Source of the DNA: Duganella levis
Lineage (GTDB): Bacteria; Pseudomonadota; Gammaproteobacteria; Burkholderiales; Burkholderiaceae_D
Assembly (NCBI RefSeq): GCF_009857605.1
Contig: NZ_WWCT01000024.1
Location: forward strand, 60,156-124,155
Length of the DNA: 64,000 nucleotides
Reading direction: 5' to 3'
The notes under the pieces are model-generated. The model was given only the letters and a program-made list of their open reading frames with translations. It had not been told where the DNA came from and searched no databases. Positions within the stretch are counted from its first letter, which is position 1; each line of letters begins with the position of its first letter. Below, one piece after another: positions 1-9,003 of this stretch. Made by a program: the position numbers and the translations under genes.

Positions 1-1393
1 CGCCGTAGGAAACGTGGGCGCCGGCGCTTTGCGCTTCCTGCACCCGCTCCGGGTCCATGTCCAGCGCGTGGTAGTCGATTTTTTCTTCCGCTAGCAGTGT
101 CGCCAGGCGCTGGCCGCTGCGGCCGAAACCGCACACGATCACGTGCTTGTTGGTCGACATCGCCCGGCTGGCGATCTTGGTCAGTTGCAGCGACTGCATC
201 ATCCACTCGTTGCTGGAGAACTTCATGACGATCTTGTCGGACTGGGCGATGAGGAACGGCGCAATCAGCATCGACAGCACCATCGACGCCAGCACCACCT
301 GCACCAGGTACGAGTCCATCAGATGATGATCGGAGGCCAGGTTCAGCAGCACGAAGCCGAACTCGCCGGCCTGCGCCAGCGCCAGGCCGACCCGCATCGA
401 CACGCCGTCCGATGAGCCGAACAGCTTGGCCAGGCCGGCGATCAGCGCAAACTTCAGCACCACCGGCGCGCACAGCAGCAACAGCACCAGCCACCAGTTT
501 TCCAGCACCATGCGCAGATTGAGCAGCATGCCGATGGTGATGAAGAACAGTCCCAGCAGCACGTCGCGGAACGGTTTGATGTCTTCTTCCACCTGATGCT
601 TGTATTCGGTTTCGGAAATCAGCATGCCGGCCACGAACGCGCCGAGCGCCAGCGACAGGCCGGCGCGCTCGGTGATCCAGGCCGCGCTCAAGGTCACCAG
701 CAGCAGGTTCAGCATGAACAGCTCCTGCGAACGGCGCTTGACGACGATGGTGAACCAGCCGCGCGTGACCTTGTGGCCGACCACGAACAGCAGGGCCAGC
801 ACCACCACTGCCTTCAGGCTGGCCCAGCCCAGTGTTTCGGCCAGCGCCTCCGGGCGTTCGCCCAGCGACGGAATCAGGATCAGCAGCGGCACCACCGCCA
901 GATCCTGGAACAGCAGGATGCCGATGATCTTGCGACCGTGTTCGCTTTCCAGTTCCAGCCGCTCGGTCAGCATTTTCGAGACGATGGCGGTGGACGACAT
1001 GGCCAGCGCGCCACCCAGCGCGAACGAGGCCTGCCAGCTGATGTGCAGGTGCGGCGGCAGTTGCGTGGCCAGTGTCCAGCCAAAAATCATGGTGGCGACG
1101 ATGGTCAGCACCACCTGCGCCATGCCCAGCCCGAACACGATGCCGCGCATAGCCTTCAGTTTGGGGAGGGAGAATTCGAGGCCGATCGAGAACATCAGGA
1201 ACACCACGCCGAACTCGGCCAGGCCGTGGGTGGTTTCGCTTTGCTCGGCCAGCCCCAGCGCGTGGGGGCCGATCAGGATGCCGACCGTCAGGTAGCCGAG
1301 CATCGGCGGCAGGTGCATCATGCGGAAAGCCACCACGCCCAGCACGGCACTTCCCAAAAGCAACAATGTTAATTCGAGGGGTGAAAACGTCAT
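1..1393 (-). CDS. Kef-type monovalent cation:proton antiporter (CPA2), 3' end outside window
   Basis: Inner-membrane K+(Na+)/H+ antiporter of the CPA2/KefB-KefC family. The ATG at 1393-1391 opens a reading frame that stays open to the left edge, so about 464 codons are visible and the C-terminus is missing. Residues 1 to about 385 are a run of hydrophobic helices (Na_H_exchanger domain). At about residue 414 a Rossmann motif VIVCGFGRSG starts the cytoplasmic RCK/TrkA-N nucleotide-binding domain, typical of KefB/KefC rather than of plain NhaP proteins. The gene is divergent from kdsD with about 100 bp between the starts. Whether it is glutathione-gated like E. coli KefC cannot be seen here. 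Family assignment is firm, the substrate ion is inferred. Confidence 0.88.
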   Translation of the reverse strand, partial: MTFSPLELTLLLLGSAVLGVVAFRMMHLPPMLGYLTVGILIGPHALGLAEQSETTHGLAEFGVVFLMFSIGLEFSLPKLKAMRGIVFGLGMAQVVLTIVATMIFGWTLATQLPPHLHISWQASFALGGALAMSSTAIVSKMLTERLELESEHGRKIIGILLFQDLAVVPLLILIPSLGERPEALAETLGWASLKAVVVLALLFVVGHKVTRGWFTIVVKRRSQELFMLNLLLVTLSAAWITERAGLSLALGAFVAGMLISETEYKHQVEEDIKPFRDVLLGLFFITIGMLLNLRMVLENWWLVLLLLCAPVVLKFALIAGLAKLFGSSDGVSMRVGLALAQAGEFGFVLLNLASDHHLMDSYLVQVVLASMVLSMLIAPFLIAQSDKIVMKFSSNEWMMQSLQLTKIASRAMSTNKHVIVCGFGRSGQRLATLLAEEKIDYHALDMDPERVQEAQSAGAHVSYG

Positions 1394-1484
1394 TTCAACA
1401 TAGCCAGTAAATAAAGTTCGTTGTTTGCAGTGTGCTTTGCGCGTTATGTTGTGACTGGCAAGTTTTTTGCTTTCTCAATTCGGC

Positions 1485-1490
1485 TATACT
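1485..1490 (+). promoter_or_regulatory. Candidate -10 box (TATACT) for the kdsD-lpt operon
   Basis: TATACT lies between the divergent antiporter and kdsD. No clear -35 hexamer sits 16-18 bp upstream (the stretch is T-rich). Transcription from it would begin near 1497, which affects the kdsD start choice because the ATG at 1496 would barely be transcribed. Confidence 0.4.
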
Positions 1491-1495
1491 TGGGC

Positions 1496-2509
1496 ATGAG
1501 TGTAACCCATGAAAAAACAATGCTGAAAGTTTTTGATGCAAAAACGGCACTGCGCCTTGCCCGCGATACCCTGCAAAACGAAGCAGATGCCATCAATGCC
1601 CTGAACGCGCGCCTGGAAGATGACGACAGCGTGGTGCAGGCCATTTCCCTGCTGCTGAACTGCACCGGCCGCGTGGTCGTGTCCGGTATCGGCAAGTCCG
1701 GCCACATTGCGCGCAAGATCGCCGCGACGCTGGCCTCGACCGGCACGCCGGCGCTGTTCGTGCACCCGGCCGAAGCCGCGCACGGCGACCTCGGCATGGT
1801 CACCCGCGACGATGCCTTTATCGCCATTTCGTATTCCGGTGAGAGCTCGGAACTGATGACCATCCTGCCGGTGGTAAAACGCATGGGCAGCAAGGTCATT
1901 GCCATGACCGGCAAACCAGGCTCCAGCCTGGCCACCATCGCCGACGTGCACCTGAACGTCGCCGTGGCCAAGGAAGCCTGCCCGATGAACCTGGCGCCGA
2001 CCACCTCGACCACCGTCACGCTGGCGCTGGGCGACGCACTGGCCGTGGCGCTGCTGGACCTGCGCGGCTTCAAGGAAGAAGATTTCGCCCGCTCGCATCC
2101 GGGCGGCGCGCTGGGCCGCCGTCTGCTGACCCACGTCAAGGACGTGATGCGCAGCGGCGATGCGGTGCCGCGCGTGACGGCCGACGTCAAGCTGACCGAG
2201 GCGCTGCTGGAAATCACCCAGAAGGGCATGGGCATGACCGCCGTGGTCGATGCCGACGGCAAGCCGGTCGGCGTGTTCACCGACGGCGACCTGCGCCGCA
2301 TGATTGAAAAAGTGCAGGATTTCACCAAGGTGGTGATCGGCGATGTGATGCACGCCAACCCGCGCAGCATCTCGCCTGAGAAAATGGCGGTGGACGCCGT
2401 GGCCGTGATGGAGCAGTTCCGCATCAACCAGATGCTGGTGACCGATGCCGACGGCAAACTGGTCGGCGCGCTGCACATCCATGACCTGACCCGCGCCAAG
2501 GTGATCTGA
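1496..2509 (+). CDS. kdsD: Arabinose-5-phosphate isomerase
   Basis: Interconverts D-ribulose 5-phosphate and D-arabinose 5-phosphate, the first step of Kdo synthesis for LPS. The 337-residue product has an N-terminal SIS sugar-isomerase domain (about 45-185, with GIGKSGHIARK and SYSGESSE) and two C-terminal CBS domains (about 215-335), the KpsF/KdsD/GutQ architecture and length (E. coli KdsD 328 aa). It overlaps kdsC by one base (TGATG), implying translational coupling. The start is uncertain: ATG 1496 and ATG 1520 are both possible and neither has a good Shine-Dalgarno; the -10 box at 1485 favours 1520 (MLKVFDAK). A frame extension up to 1421 is unlikely to be translated. Confidence 0.93.
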   Translation: MSVTHEKTMLKVFDAKTALRLARDTLQNEADAINALNARLEDDDSVVQAISLLLNCTGRVVVSGIGKSGHIARKIAATLASTGTPALFVHPAEAAHGDLGMVTRDDAFIAISYSGESSELMTILPVVKRMGSKVIAMTGKPGSSLATIADVHLNVAVAKEACPMNLAPTTSTTVTLALGDALAVALLDLRGFKEEDFARSHPGGALGRRLLTHVKDVMRSGDAVPRVTADVKLTEALLEITQKGMGMTAVVDADGKPVGVFTDGDLRRMIEKVQDFTKVVIGDVMHANPRSISPEKMAVDAVAVMEQFRINQMLVTDADGKLVGALHIHDLTRAKVI

Positions 2510-3036
2510 TGACGATGACCTATCTGGAACGCGCCGCGCGCGTCAAGCTGATGATCTTCGACGTCGACGGCGTGCTGACCGACGGCAGCCTGCACTACGG
2601 CGCCGACGGCGAAGCGCTGAAGACGTTTAACGTGCACGACGGCCTGGGCATCAAGCTGATCCAGGAAGCCGGTATCGACACCGCCATCATCAGCGCGCGC
2701 AAGTCGCCGCAGGTGATTAAACGCGCGGCCGATCTCGGCATCAACCACCTGCACCAGGGCGGCCACGACAAGCTGACGCCGTTCAATGCGCTGCTGGAAA
2801 AGACCGGCCTCACCGCCGAGCAGGTCGGCTTCATCGGCGACGATGTGGTGGACTTGCCGATCCTCACGCGGGTCGGCTTTGCGGTGGCGGTGCCGAACGG
2901 CCGCAAGGAAGTGCTGGAGCGCGCGCATCACACCACCGTGGCCCATGGCGGCCGTGGCGCGGTGCGCGAAGTGTGCGAACTGTTGATGCATGCGCAAGGC
3001 AGTTACGAGCGCGTGATGGCACAATTCCTGGTTTAG
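2509..3036 (+). CDS. kdsC: 3-deoxy-D-manno-octulosonate 8-phosphate phosphatase
   Basis: HAD-superfamily phosphatase that releases Kdo from Kdo 8-phosphate for LPS inner-core synthesis. The 175-residue protein carries the nucleophile motif FDVDGVLTDG at 17-26 (Asp18 nucleophile, Asp20 acid/base) and the C-terminal metal-binding GDDVVDLP. There is no cap domain, as expected for this tetrameric type C0 HAD. It starts inside the kdsD stop codon and is followed 12 bp later by lptC, so it sits in the Kdo/LPS-transport operon. Confidence 0.95.
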   Translation: MTMTYLERAARVKLMIFDVDGVLTDGSLHYGADGEALKTFNVHDGLGIKLIQEAGIDTAIISARKSPQVIKRAADLGINHLHQGGHDKLTPFNALLEKTGLTAEQVGFIGDDVVDLPILTRVGFAVAVPNGRKEVLERAHHTTVAHGGRGAVREVCELLMHAQGSYERVMAQFLV

Positions 3037-3048
3037 ACGAGGACAGTC

Positions 3049-3642
3049 ATGCGTAAAAGAACAGCCCATCGCTGGCAGCTGACGGTGATCATGATGGTCG
3101 GCGTGTTTGTCGCCTTCGGCAGCTTCTGGCTGGTGCAGGTGGTGGACCAGGCCGGCCAGCAGGCGCAGGCCGACAAGTTCCGCGACGAGCCGGATTACAT
3201 CATCGACCGTTTCAGCATGGTGCGCATGAACGAGAAGGGCCAGCCGGCCTACATCATTTCCGGCGACAAGCTGACCCACCATCCGACCGATGACTCGTCG
3301 CTGATCGACAAGCCGTATGTGCACAGCATTTCCGGCGACCAGCCGCCGATGAATATCCACGCCGACACCGCCAATGTCGACCAGGGCAATACGCGCGTCA
3401 AGCTGAATGGTAATGTGGACGTGGTGCGGCCGGCCACGCCGCTGGCGCAGGAACTGCGCCTGAAGACCAGTACGCTGACCGTGTATCCGGACGAGGAACG
3501 CATGGAGACCGACGCCATGGTGGACATGCTGTCCGGGCGTTCGACCGCCACCGGTACCGGCATGACAGCCAACAACGCGACCCGCCAGATCAAGCTGGGC
3601 GGCCGCGGAACGATTACGATGCCGCCGCGTGCGGCACATTGA
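3049..3642 (+). CDS. lptC: LPS export system protein LptC
   Basis: Bitopic inner-membrane component that passes LPS from the LptBFG transporter to periplasmic LptA. The 197-residue protein has one N-terminal transmembrane segment (about 11-30) and a periplasmic beta-jellyroll (LptC/YrbK family). A GAGGA ribosome-binding site precedes the ATG. It lies between kdsC and lptA, the standard order. Its end overlaps by one codon the longest possible reading frame of lptA, but the preferred lptA start is 14 bp downstream of the lptC stop. Confidence 0.9.
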   Translation: MRKRTAHRWQLTVIMMVGVFVAFGSFWLVQVVDQAGQQAQADKFRDEPDYIIDRFSMVRMNEKGQPAYIISGDKLTHHPTDDSSLIDKPYVHSISGDQPPMNIHADTANVDQGNTRVKLNGNVDVVRPATPLAQELRLKTSTLTVYPDEERMETDAMVDMLSGRSTATGTGMTANNATRQIKLGGRGTITMPPRAAH

Positions 3643-3655
3643 GGGAAACAGAGAG

Positions 3656-4258
3656 ATGAACGCATTCAAGATGAGCAAACTGATGCTGGCCGCCACGCTG
3701 CTGCTGGCTGCCGCCGGCGCGACCTACGCGGAAAAAGCCGACTCCAGCAAGCCGACCCAGATCACCTTCGACCAGCTGGACGCCGATGACGTCAAGCAGA
3801 TCAAGACCTTCACCGGCAACGTGGTGCTGACCCGCGGCACGCTGCTGATGAAATCGCCGAAGGCGGTGGTGACGGAAGATCCGGAAGGCTACCAGTACGT
3901 GGTGCTGACCAGCGGTCCGGGCGTGCAGGCGACCTTCCGCCAGAAGCTGGACGGCGCCGGCGACCAGTGGGTCGAAGGCAAGGCCGACCGCATCGAATAC
4001 GATGGCAAGACCGAGCTGGTCAAGCTGTTCGCCAAGGCCCAGATCAAGAAACTGGAAGGCAGCAAAGTGGCCAGCCAGGTCGATGGCGAATTCATTTCCT
4101 ACGACAGCCGCAAGGAATTCTTCGCGGTCAAGAACACGCCGAGCGGCGACAGCAAAGTGGGCGGCGGCCAGAGCACCATGGTGATCCAGCCGGCCAACAA
4201 GCAGCCGGTACCGGCTGCGGCGCCAGCGCCCACCACGCAGCCTGCGGCGGGGAAATAA
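3656..4258 (+). CDS. lptA: Periplasmic LPS-binding protein LptA
   Basis: Forms the periplasmic bridge that carries LPS to LptD. From the ATG at 3656 (after GAGGGAAACAGAGAG) the protein has 200 residues with a signal peptide of about 25 residues ending near ATYA, then the OstA-like beta-jellyroll (about 35-165), and a Pro/Ala/Thr-rich tail. A longer in-frame start at 3629 would put charged residues before the signal peptide and overlap lptC, so 3656 is preferred. LptB follows after one base. Confidence 0.92.
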   Translation: MNAFKMSKLMLAATLLLAAAGATYAEKADSSKPTQITFDQLDADDVKQIKTFTGNVVLTRGTLLMKSPKAVVTEDPEGYQYVVLTSGPGVQATFRQKLDGAGDQWVEGKADRIEYDGKTELVKLFAKAQIKKLEGSKVASQVDGEFISYDSRKEFFAVKNTPSGDSKVGGGQSTMVIQPANKQPVPAAAPAPTTQPAAGK

Positions 4259-4259
4259 G

Positions 4260-5012
4260 ATGGAATCATCCTGCGGTAGCACCCTGATCGTCAAAGGCCT
4301 GCAAAAGACCTACGGCAAGCGCCAGGTGGTGCATGACGTGTCGTTGCAGGTCGAGTGCGGCGAAGTGGTCGGCCTGCTGGGCCCGAACGGTGCCGGCAAG
4401 ACCACCTCGTTCTACATGATCGTCGGCCTGGTGCCGTCGGACGCCGGCAGCATCGACATCAGCGGTGTTGATATCTCGTCGCTGCCGATCCACCGGCGCG
4501 CGGCGATGGGCTTGTCGTACCTGCCGCAGGAAGCGTCGGTGTTCCGCAAGCTGACGGTGGAAGAAAATATTCGCGCTGTCCTCGAAATTCAAAAAGTGGA
4601 CGGCAAGTCTTTATCCAAGGCTGAAATTGAAGAACGGCTGAATACCCTGCTGGCCGATTTGCAAATCGAGAAGTTGCGCGAGAACCAGGCGCTGTCGCTG
4701 TCCGGTGGCGAACGCCGCCGGGTGGAGATCGCCCGCGCGCTGGCGACCAACCCGCGCTTTGTGCTGCTCGATGAACCTTTCGCCGGGGTCGACCCGATTG
4801 CCGTGATTGAGATCCAGCGTATCGTGCGCTTCCTCAAGGAACGGAATATCGGCGTCCTCATTACCGATCACAATGTGCGTGAGACGCTGGGCATCTGCGA
4901 CCGCGCATATATCATCAACCAGGGCTCGGTGCTGGCATCAGGCCGTCCGGACGACATCATCGCCAATGAATCGGTGCGTCGCGTCTACCTGGGTGAACAC
5001 TTCAGAATGTAA
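4260..5012 (+). CDS. lptB: LPS export ABC transporter ATP-binding protein LptB
   Basis: Cytoplasmic ATPase that powers LPS extraction by LptFG. The 250-residue protein shows Walker A GPNGAGKTT (41-49), a signature LSGGERRR near 146, Walker B with FVLLDEPFAG and an H-loop His in TDHN. This is the complete LptB set. It begins one base after the lptA stop. RpoN follows 11 bp later, so LPS transport and sigma-54 are probably co-transcribed, as in many proteobacteria. Confidence 0.96.
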   Translation: MESSCGSTLIVKGLQKTYGKRQVVHDVSLQVECGEVVGLLGPNGAGKTTSFYMIVGLVPSDAGSIDISGVDISSLPIHRRAAMGLSYLPQEASVFRKLTVEENIRAVLEIQKVDGKSLSKAEIEERLNTLLADLQIEKLRENQALSLSGGERRRVEIARALATNPRFVLLDEPFAGVDPIAVIEIQRIVRFLKERNIGVLITDHNVRETLGICDRAYIINQGSVLASGRPDDIIANESVRRVYLGEHFRM

Positions 5013-5023
5013 ATCCCAGCCTC

Positions 5024-6496
5024 ATGAAACAGTCTTTGCAACTGCGCACGTCGCAGCATCTCGCGTTGACGCCACAGTTGCAGCAGTCGATCCGGCTGCT
5101 GCAACTGTCGACGCTGGAGCTGCACCAGGAATTAGAACAGCTGCTGACCGATAACCCGCTGCTGGAGCGTCTTGACGACCCGCTGGATCACTCGCTGCGC
5201 CTGCTGGGCGATGGCGCCATCAACCAACAGGCGCCGGCCGGCGACGCGCCTGCCGAAGGTCCGCCAGGCGAGGTGCCGGCGGCCGACGCCGACAATTACG
5301 AGGCGCCCGGCGCCGACACTGAAAGCACCACGCCCGACGCCGATATCGACTGGGGCGATGCCGGCCGCAGCAAGAACAGCGACGACGAAGATGCGCGGCC
5401 GCAGCTGGAAGCGCACCACTGCACGCTGCGCGACCATCTGATGGAACAGATGCGCGTGACGGTGCTGGAAATGCGCGACCGCGCGCTGGTCGAACTGATC
5501 ATCGACGCGCTCGATGAAAACGGCTACCTGGAAGAATCGCTGGACGACATCCACGCGCGCCTGCCGGAAGAACTGGAAGTCGAGATCGAGGAATTGCAGA
5601 CGGCCTTGAAGCTGTTGCAAAGCTTCGATCCGATAGGCGTTGGCGCGCGCAATGCGGCCGAGTGCCTGGCGATCCAGATCAAGCGCTTGCCCGGCGTGCC
5701 GTTGGTGACGCGGCGCATGGCCCTGGCCATCGTGGAAAACCATCTGACCTGGTTTGCGCAGCGCGATTTCAACAAGCTGAAAAAAGCCCTGCTGTGCGAT
5801 GACGAAGACCTGCGTGAAGCGCAGACCGTGATCCGCCAGTGCAATCCGCATCCGGGCGCGGCGTTCGCATCGGACGTGTCCGACTACGTGGTGCCGGACG
5901 TGATCGTCAAGAAGTCGCGTAACGGCTGGCAGGTCAGCCTGAACAACGACGTCATGCCGCGCCTGCGCGTCAACGCCATGTACGCCAACCTGCTCAAGCA
6001 GGGCAAGGGTGAAGGCGCGATGGGTGCGCAGCTGCAGGAAGCCAAGTGGCTGATCAAGAATATGCGCCAGCGTTTCGACACGATCCTGCGCGTGGCACAG
6101 GCGATAGTAGAAAGACAAAAGAACTTTTTCTCGCACGGCGCGGTCGCCATGCGCCCCCTTGTGCTTCGCGAAATTGCTGATACACTGGGTTTACACGAGA
6201 GCACAATTTCTCGGGTAACAACTCAAAAATATATGCTGACCCCGCACGGCATGTTTGAGTTGAAATATTTCTTTGGTAGCCATGTCGCCACCGAAGCTGG
6301 CGGGGAAGCAAGTTCGACGGCGATACGCGCTTTGATCGTGCAATTGACAGGAGCTGAAGACCCGAAAAATCCTTTATCCGACAGTAAGATTGCGGACATG
6401 CTGGGAGAACAGGGCATGGTGATTGCGCGACGCACTGTTGCCAAATATCGCGAAGCTCTCAAGATCCCGCCAGTCAGTCTCCGCAAGTCTTTGTAG
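5024..6496 (+). CDS. rpoN: RNA polymerase sigma-54 factor
   Basis: Alternative sigma factor that directs RNA polymerase to -24/-12 promoters activated by AAA+ enhancer-binding proteins. The 490-residue protein has the Gln/Leu-rich region I (LQLRTSQHLALTPQLQQSI), an acidic, Ala/Pro-rich region II (about 50-130), the core-binding domain, and the C-terminal RpoN box ARRTVAKYREAL that reads the -24 element. It is immediately downstream of lptB and upstream of hpf, the conserved proteobacterial arrangement. Confidence 0.97.
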   Translation: MKQSLQLRTSQHLALTPQLQQSIRLLQLSTLELHQELEQLLTDNPLLERLDDPLDHSLRLLGDGAINQQAPAGDAPAEGPPGEVPAADADNYEAPGADTESTTPDADIDWGDAGRSKNSDDEDARPQLEAHHCTLRDHLMEQMRVTVLEMRDRALVELIIDALDENGYLEESLDDIHARLPEELEVEIEELQTALKLLQSFDPIGVGARNAAECLAIQIKRLPGVPLVTRRMALAIVENHLTWFAQRDFNKLKKALLCDDEDLREAQTVIRQCNPHPGAAFASDVSDYVVPDVIVKKSRNGWQVSLNNDVMPRLRVNAMYANLLKQGKGEGAMGAQLQEAKWLIKNMRQRFDTILRVAQAIVERQKNFFSHGAVAMRPLVLREIADTLGLHESTISRVTTQKYMLTPHGMFELKYFFGSHVATEAGGEASSTAIRALIVQLTGAEDPKNPLSDSKIADMLGEQGMVIARRTVAKYREALKIPPVSLRKSL

Positions 6497-6573
6497 TTAC
6501 TTGGTTCCTGTGCGCCCGGCAGCAAAGGGCAGCGCACTAACCGTAAGCAGCGACATTATCTTTAGGAGTGTGT

Positions 6574-6936
6574 ATGAATCTCACCATCAGTGGACATCAT
6601 CTCGAAGTGACCGCAGCCATACGCGAGTACGTGCAGAACAAGCTGGAGCGGGTCACCCGCCACTTTGATCAAGTGATTGATATTGCTGTCATCCTGACCG
6701 TAGATAACCTTAAAGAGAAAGAGAAACGCCAGAAGGCTGAAATCAACCTGCGTATGTCCGGCAAGACCGTCTACGTGGAAAGCCTGTCGCAAGACCTGTA
6801 CGCCGCCATCGATACGCTGATCGACAAGCTGGATAGGCAGGTCATGAAATACAAAGCCAAAGTCCAGGGCCATGATCGCGACGCGATCAAGCACATGCCC
6901 GATCCGGACAGCTACGAACCCGCTGCCGCCGCCTGA
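6574..6936 (+). CDS. hpf: Ribosome hibernation promoting factor (short form)
   Basis: Binds the 30S subunit in stationary phase and promotes inactive ribosome formation. The 120-residue product begins MNLTISGHHLEVT and has the S30AE/YfiA beta-alpha-beta fold throughout; it lacks the C-terminal extension of long HPF. ATG 6574 is chosen because AGGAG lies 5 bases upstream; a GTG at 6568 is in frame but overlaps the Shine-Dalgarno. It follows rpoN by 77 bp and is closed by a hairpin terminator at 6961. Confidence 0.93.
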   Translation: MNLTISGHHLEVTAAIREYVQNKLERVTRHFDQVIDIAVILTVDNLKEKEKRQKAEINLRMSGKTVYVESLSQDLYAAIDTLIDKLDRQVMKYKAKVQGHDRDAIKHMPDPDSYEPAAAA

Positions 6937-6960
6937 TTAAGCGACCACAGCATGACAAAC

Positions 6961-6986
6961 AAAGGGCGCCCAGAGCGCCCTTTATT
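6961..6986 (+). terminator. Hairpin terminator after hpf
   Basis: A perfect 9-bp inverted repeat, AAAGGGCGC / GCGCCCTTT, with a 5-base loop, followed by a short T-containing tail. It lies 24 bp after hpf and only 12 bp before the next start, so it separates the rpoN operon from the lyase gene and may be partially read through. Confidence 0.75.
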
Positions 6987-6994
6987 GGAGATAT

Positions 6995-7912
6995 ATGGTT
7001 AAACGTTTAACTTCATTCTTCGTGCTGGCGCTCGCCGGTCACGTTGCCTCTGCCGCGTGCGACACAGCGCCGCCGGCCCGCATCGACATCGACGCCAACA
7101 GCTATTACTCGGATGCGCATCACTCGGTGATCGATCCGGTGCTGCGGGCTCGCAACATCGCCAATACCAAGCCGATCGAAGACTTCCTGGCGCATGTGGC
7201 CAAGGACGCCAATGCCGGCGGTGATGCAGCCTGTGCGCTGTCCTGGCTGGCCAGCTGGGGCGAGCAGAAGGCCATGTTGGGCAAGCTGTCCAGCGAACAG
7301 GCCTATTACGTGCGCAAATGGACGCTGGGTGGCCTGGCGCTGAATTACGCACGCGTGCAGACCCAGGCGACGCCGGTGCAGCGCGCCGTCATCGAAAGCT
7401 GGTTCAAGGCCTTGGCCAACGCCACCATGGCGCATTCGGACGCCAAGAAGGGCGGCCGCAACAATCACTACTACTGGGAAGGTCTGGCGGTGACCGCAGT
7501 GGGCGGCGTCACCGGCGATGCGCGCTATCTCGACTGGGGCCGCAAGGTGTTCGCGTATGCGATGTCGCAGGTGGCGGCGGACGGTTCATTGCCGGCCGAG
7601 ATGGAGCGCGCCGGCAAGGCCTTGCACTATCACGTGTTTGCCGTCACGCCGCTGGTGATGATCGCATCGATCCTGGACCTGCACGATGCGCGGCTGGACA
7701 AGGTGGTGAATTTTACCGTGGCGGCATCGGCCGATCCGTCCGGCATTGCGCGCACCACCGGCGTGGAGCAGGAACCGGTCGGCAGCCGCGAGGTGACGCT
7801 GGTGTACAACCGCCACGAGGGTAAGCCGCCACCACCGGCCGGCAAGGCGCTGTGGCAGCCGCGTCTGGGGGGCGCGCTGGACGTGCCCAACCCGCTGGAG
7901 CATCTGAAGTAG
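6995..7912 (+). CDS. Exported alginate lyase-family protein (PL5-like)
   Basis: Probably cleaves poly(mannuronate)-type uronic acid polymers by beta-elimination in the periplasm or outside. The 305-residue protein has a signal peptide (cleavage near HVASA-AC), an alpha-helical body with YVRKWTLGGLALNYARV, and the lyase motif NNHYYW near residue 156; both resemble AlgL of family PL5. It is shorter than AlgL (about 370 aa). No alginate synthesis genes are nearby, so a scavenging or exopolysaccharide-turnover role is an inference. Family call is good; the substrate is unproven. Confidence 0.8.
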   Translation: MVKRLTSFFVLALAGHVASAACDTAPPARIDIDANSYYSDAHHSVIDPVLRARNIANTKPIEDFLAHVAKDANAGGDAACALSWLASWGEQKAMLGKLSSEQAYYVRKWTLGGLALNYARVQTQATPVQRAVIESWFKALANATMAHSDAKKGGRNNHYYWEGLAVTAVGGVTGDARYLDWGRKVFAYAMSQVAADGSLPAEMERAGKALHYHVFAVTPLVMIASILDLHDARLDKVVNFTVAASADPSGIARTTGVEQEPVGSREVTLVYNRHEGKPPPPAGKALWQPRLGGALDVPNPLEHLK

Positions 7913-7922
7913 AATAGTTCGC

Positions 7923-8990
7923 ATGAGCGAATATATCCACACCAGTGTTAGCAACGGCACCGGCTTGATCGTGCTGGACCGGCCCAAGGCCCTCAATTCT
8001 TTGTCGCTGGAGATGGTGCGCGCGATCACGCGCGCGCTGCGCTGCTGGCGCGACGACGACAGCGTCGCCGCCGTGCTGGTGCGCAGCAGCAGCGAGAAAG
8101 CGTTTTGTGCCGGCGGCGACATCCGCTTTTTCCATGATGTCGGTCGCGCGACACCGCAGGGCGGTAGTGCGTTGCTGGAAGATTTCTTTACCGAGGAATA
8201 TTCGCTAAATCATTTAGTCCATTTTTATCCCAAGCCGTACATCGCGCTGATGGATGGCGTGGTGATGGGCGGCGGCATGGGCATCGCGCAGGGCGGCGTG
8301 CGCATCGTCACCGACAAGACCAAGATGGCGATGCCGGAAGTGAACATTGGCCTGTTCCCGGATGTGGGCGGCAGCTACTTCCTGTCGCGCGCGCCGGGAG
8401 CTCTGGGCTACTACCTCGGCGTGACCGGCATAACGATCAACGCCGCCGATGCGCTGTACGCGGGCCTGGCCGACCACTACGCGCCGCTGGCGGACCGCGC
8501 TGCATTGGACGGCCTGCTGGCCGCCACGCCAGGCGCGCAACTGCGCGACGCCATCGCCGTCTACGCCGCCGCGCATGACGCCGGCGCCAGCGGACTGGCT
8601 GCCGACCGCGCCGCCATCGACCAGCACTTCAGCGCCGGTTCCGTGCCCGCCATCATCGCCTCACTGCAAGCCGACAGCAGCGAATTCGCCGCGAAGACAC
8701 TGCAAGTAATGACGACACGTTCGCCGTTGATGATGTCGGTCACGCACGAGCTGATCAAGCGCGGCGCCGCACTGGACGTTGCCGGCTGCCTGCGCATGGA
8801 ACGCACGCTGGTGCGCCACAACTTTGAAAATGGCGAAGTCATCGAAGGCGTCCGCGCGCTGGTGATCGACAAAGACAACGCACCGCAATGGCAACCCGCC
8901 ACGCTGGCAGAGGTCACGTCAGAGATGGTGCAACGCTTCTTCCAGCCAGTCTGGCCCGACTACGCCCACCCGCTGCGCCATCTCGACTGA
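7923..8990 (+). CDS. Enoyl-CoA hydratase/isomerase family; 3-hydroxyisobutyryl-CoA hydrolase-like
   Basis: Crotonase-fold enzyme likely acting in valine degradation, releasing 3-hydroxyisobutyrate from its CoA ester. The 355-residue length and C-terminal extension fit the ECH_2/HIBCH subfamily rather than 260-residue hydratases. Oxyanion-hole motifs are AFCAGGDIRFF (about 60-71) and DGVVMGGGMGI, and the catalytic acid sits in MPEVNIGLFPDVGGS. It begins 10 bp after the lyase gene, probably co-transcribed by chance proximity since the functions are unrelated. Substrate is inferred from the subfamily. Confidence 0.82.
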   Translation: MSEYIHTSVSNGTGLIVLDRPKALNSLSLEMVRAITRALRCWRDDDSVAAVLVRSSSEKAFCAGGDIRFFHDVGRATPQGGSALLEDFFTEEYSLNHLVHFYPKPYIALMDGVVMGGGMGIAQGGVRIVTDKTKMAMPEVNIGLFPDVGGSYFLSRAPGALGYYLGVTGITINAADALYAGLADHYAPLADRAALDGLLAATPGAQLRDAIAVYAAAHDAGASGLAADRAAIDQHFSAGSVPAIIASLQADSSEFAAKTLQVMTTRSPLMMSVTHELIKRGAALDVAGCLRMERTLVRHNFENGEVIEGVRALVIDKDNAPQWQPATLAEVTSEMVQRFFQPVWPDYAHPLRHLD

Positions 8991-9003
8991 AACAGCTGCG
9001 CCG

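Noticed and set aside
1444..3696. A 750-residue minus-strand frame across kdsD, kdsC and lptC
   Set aside because: Complement of three recognised genes; no motif.
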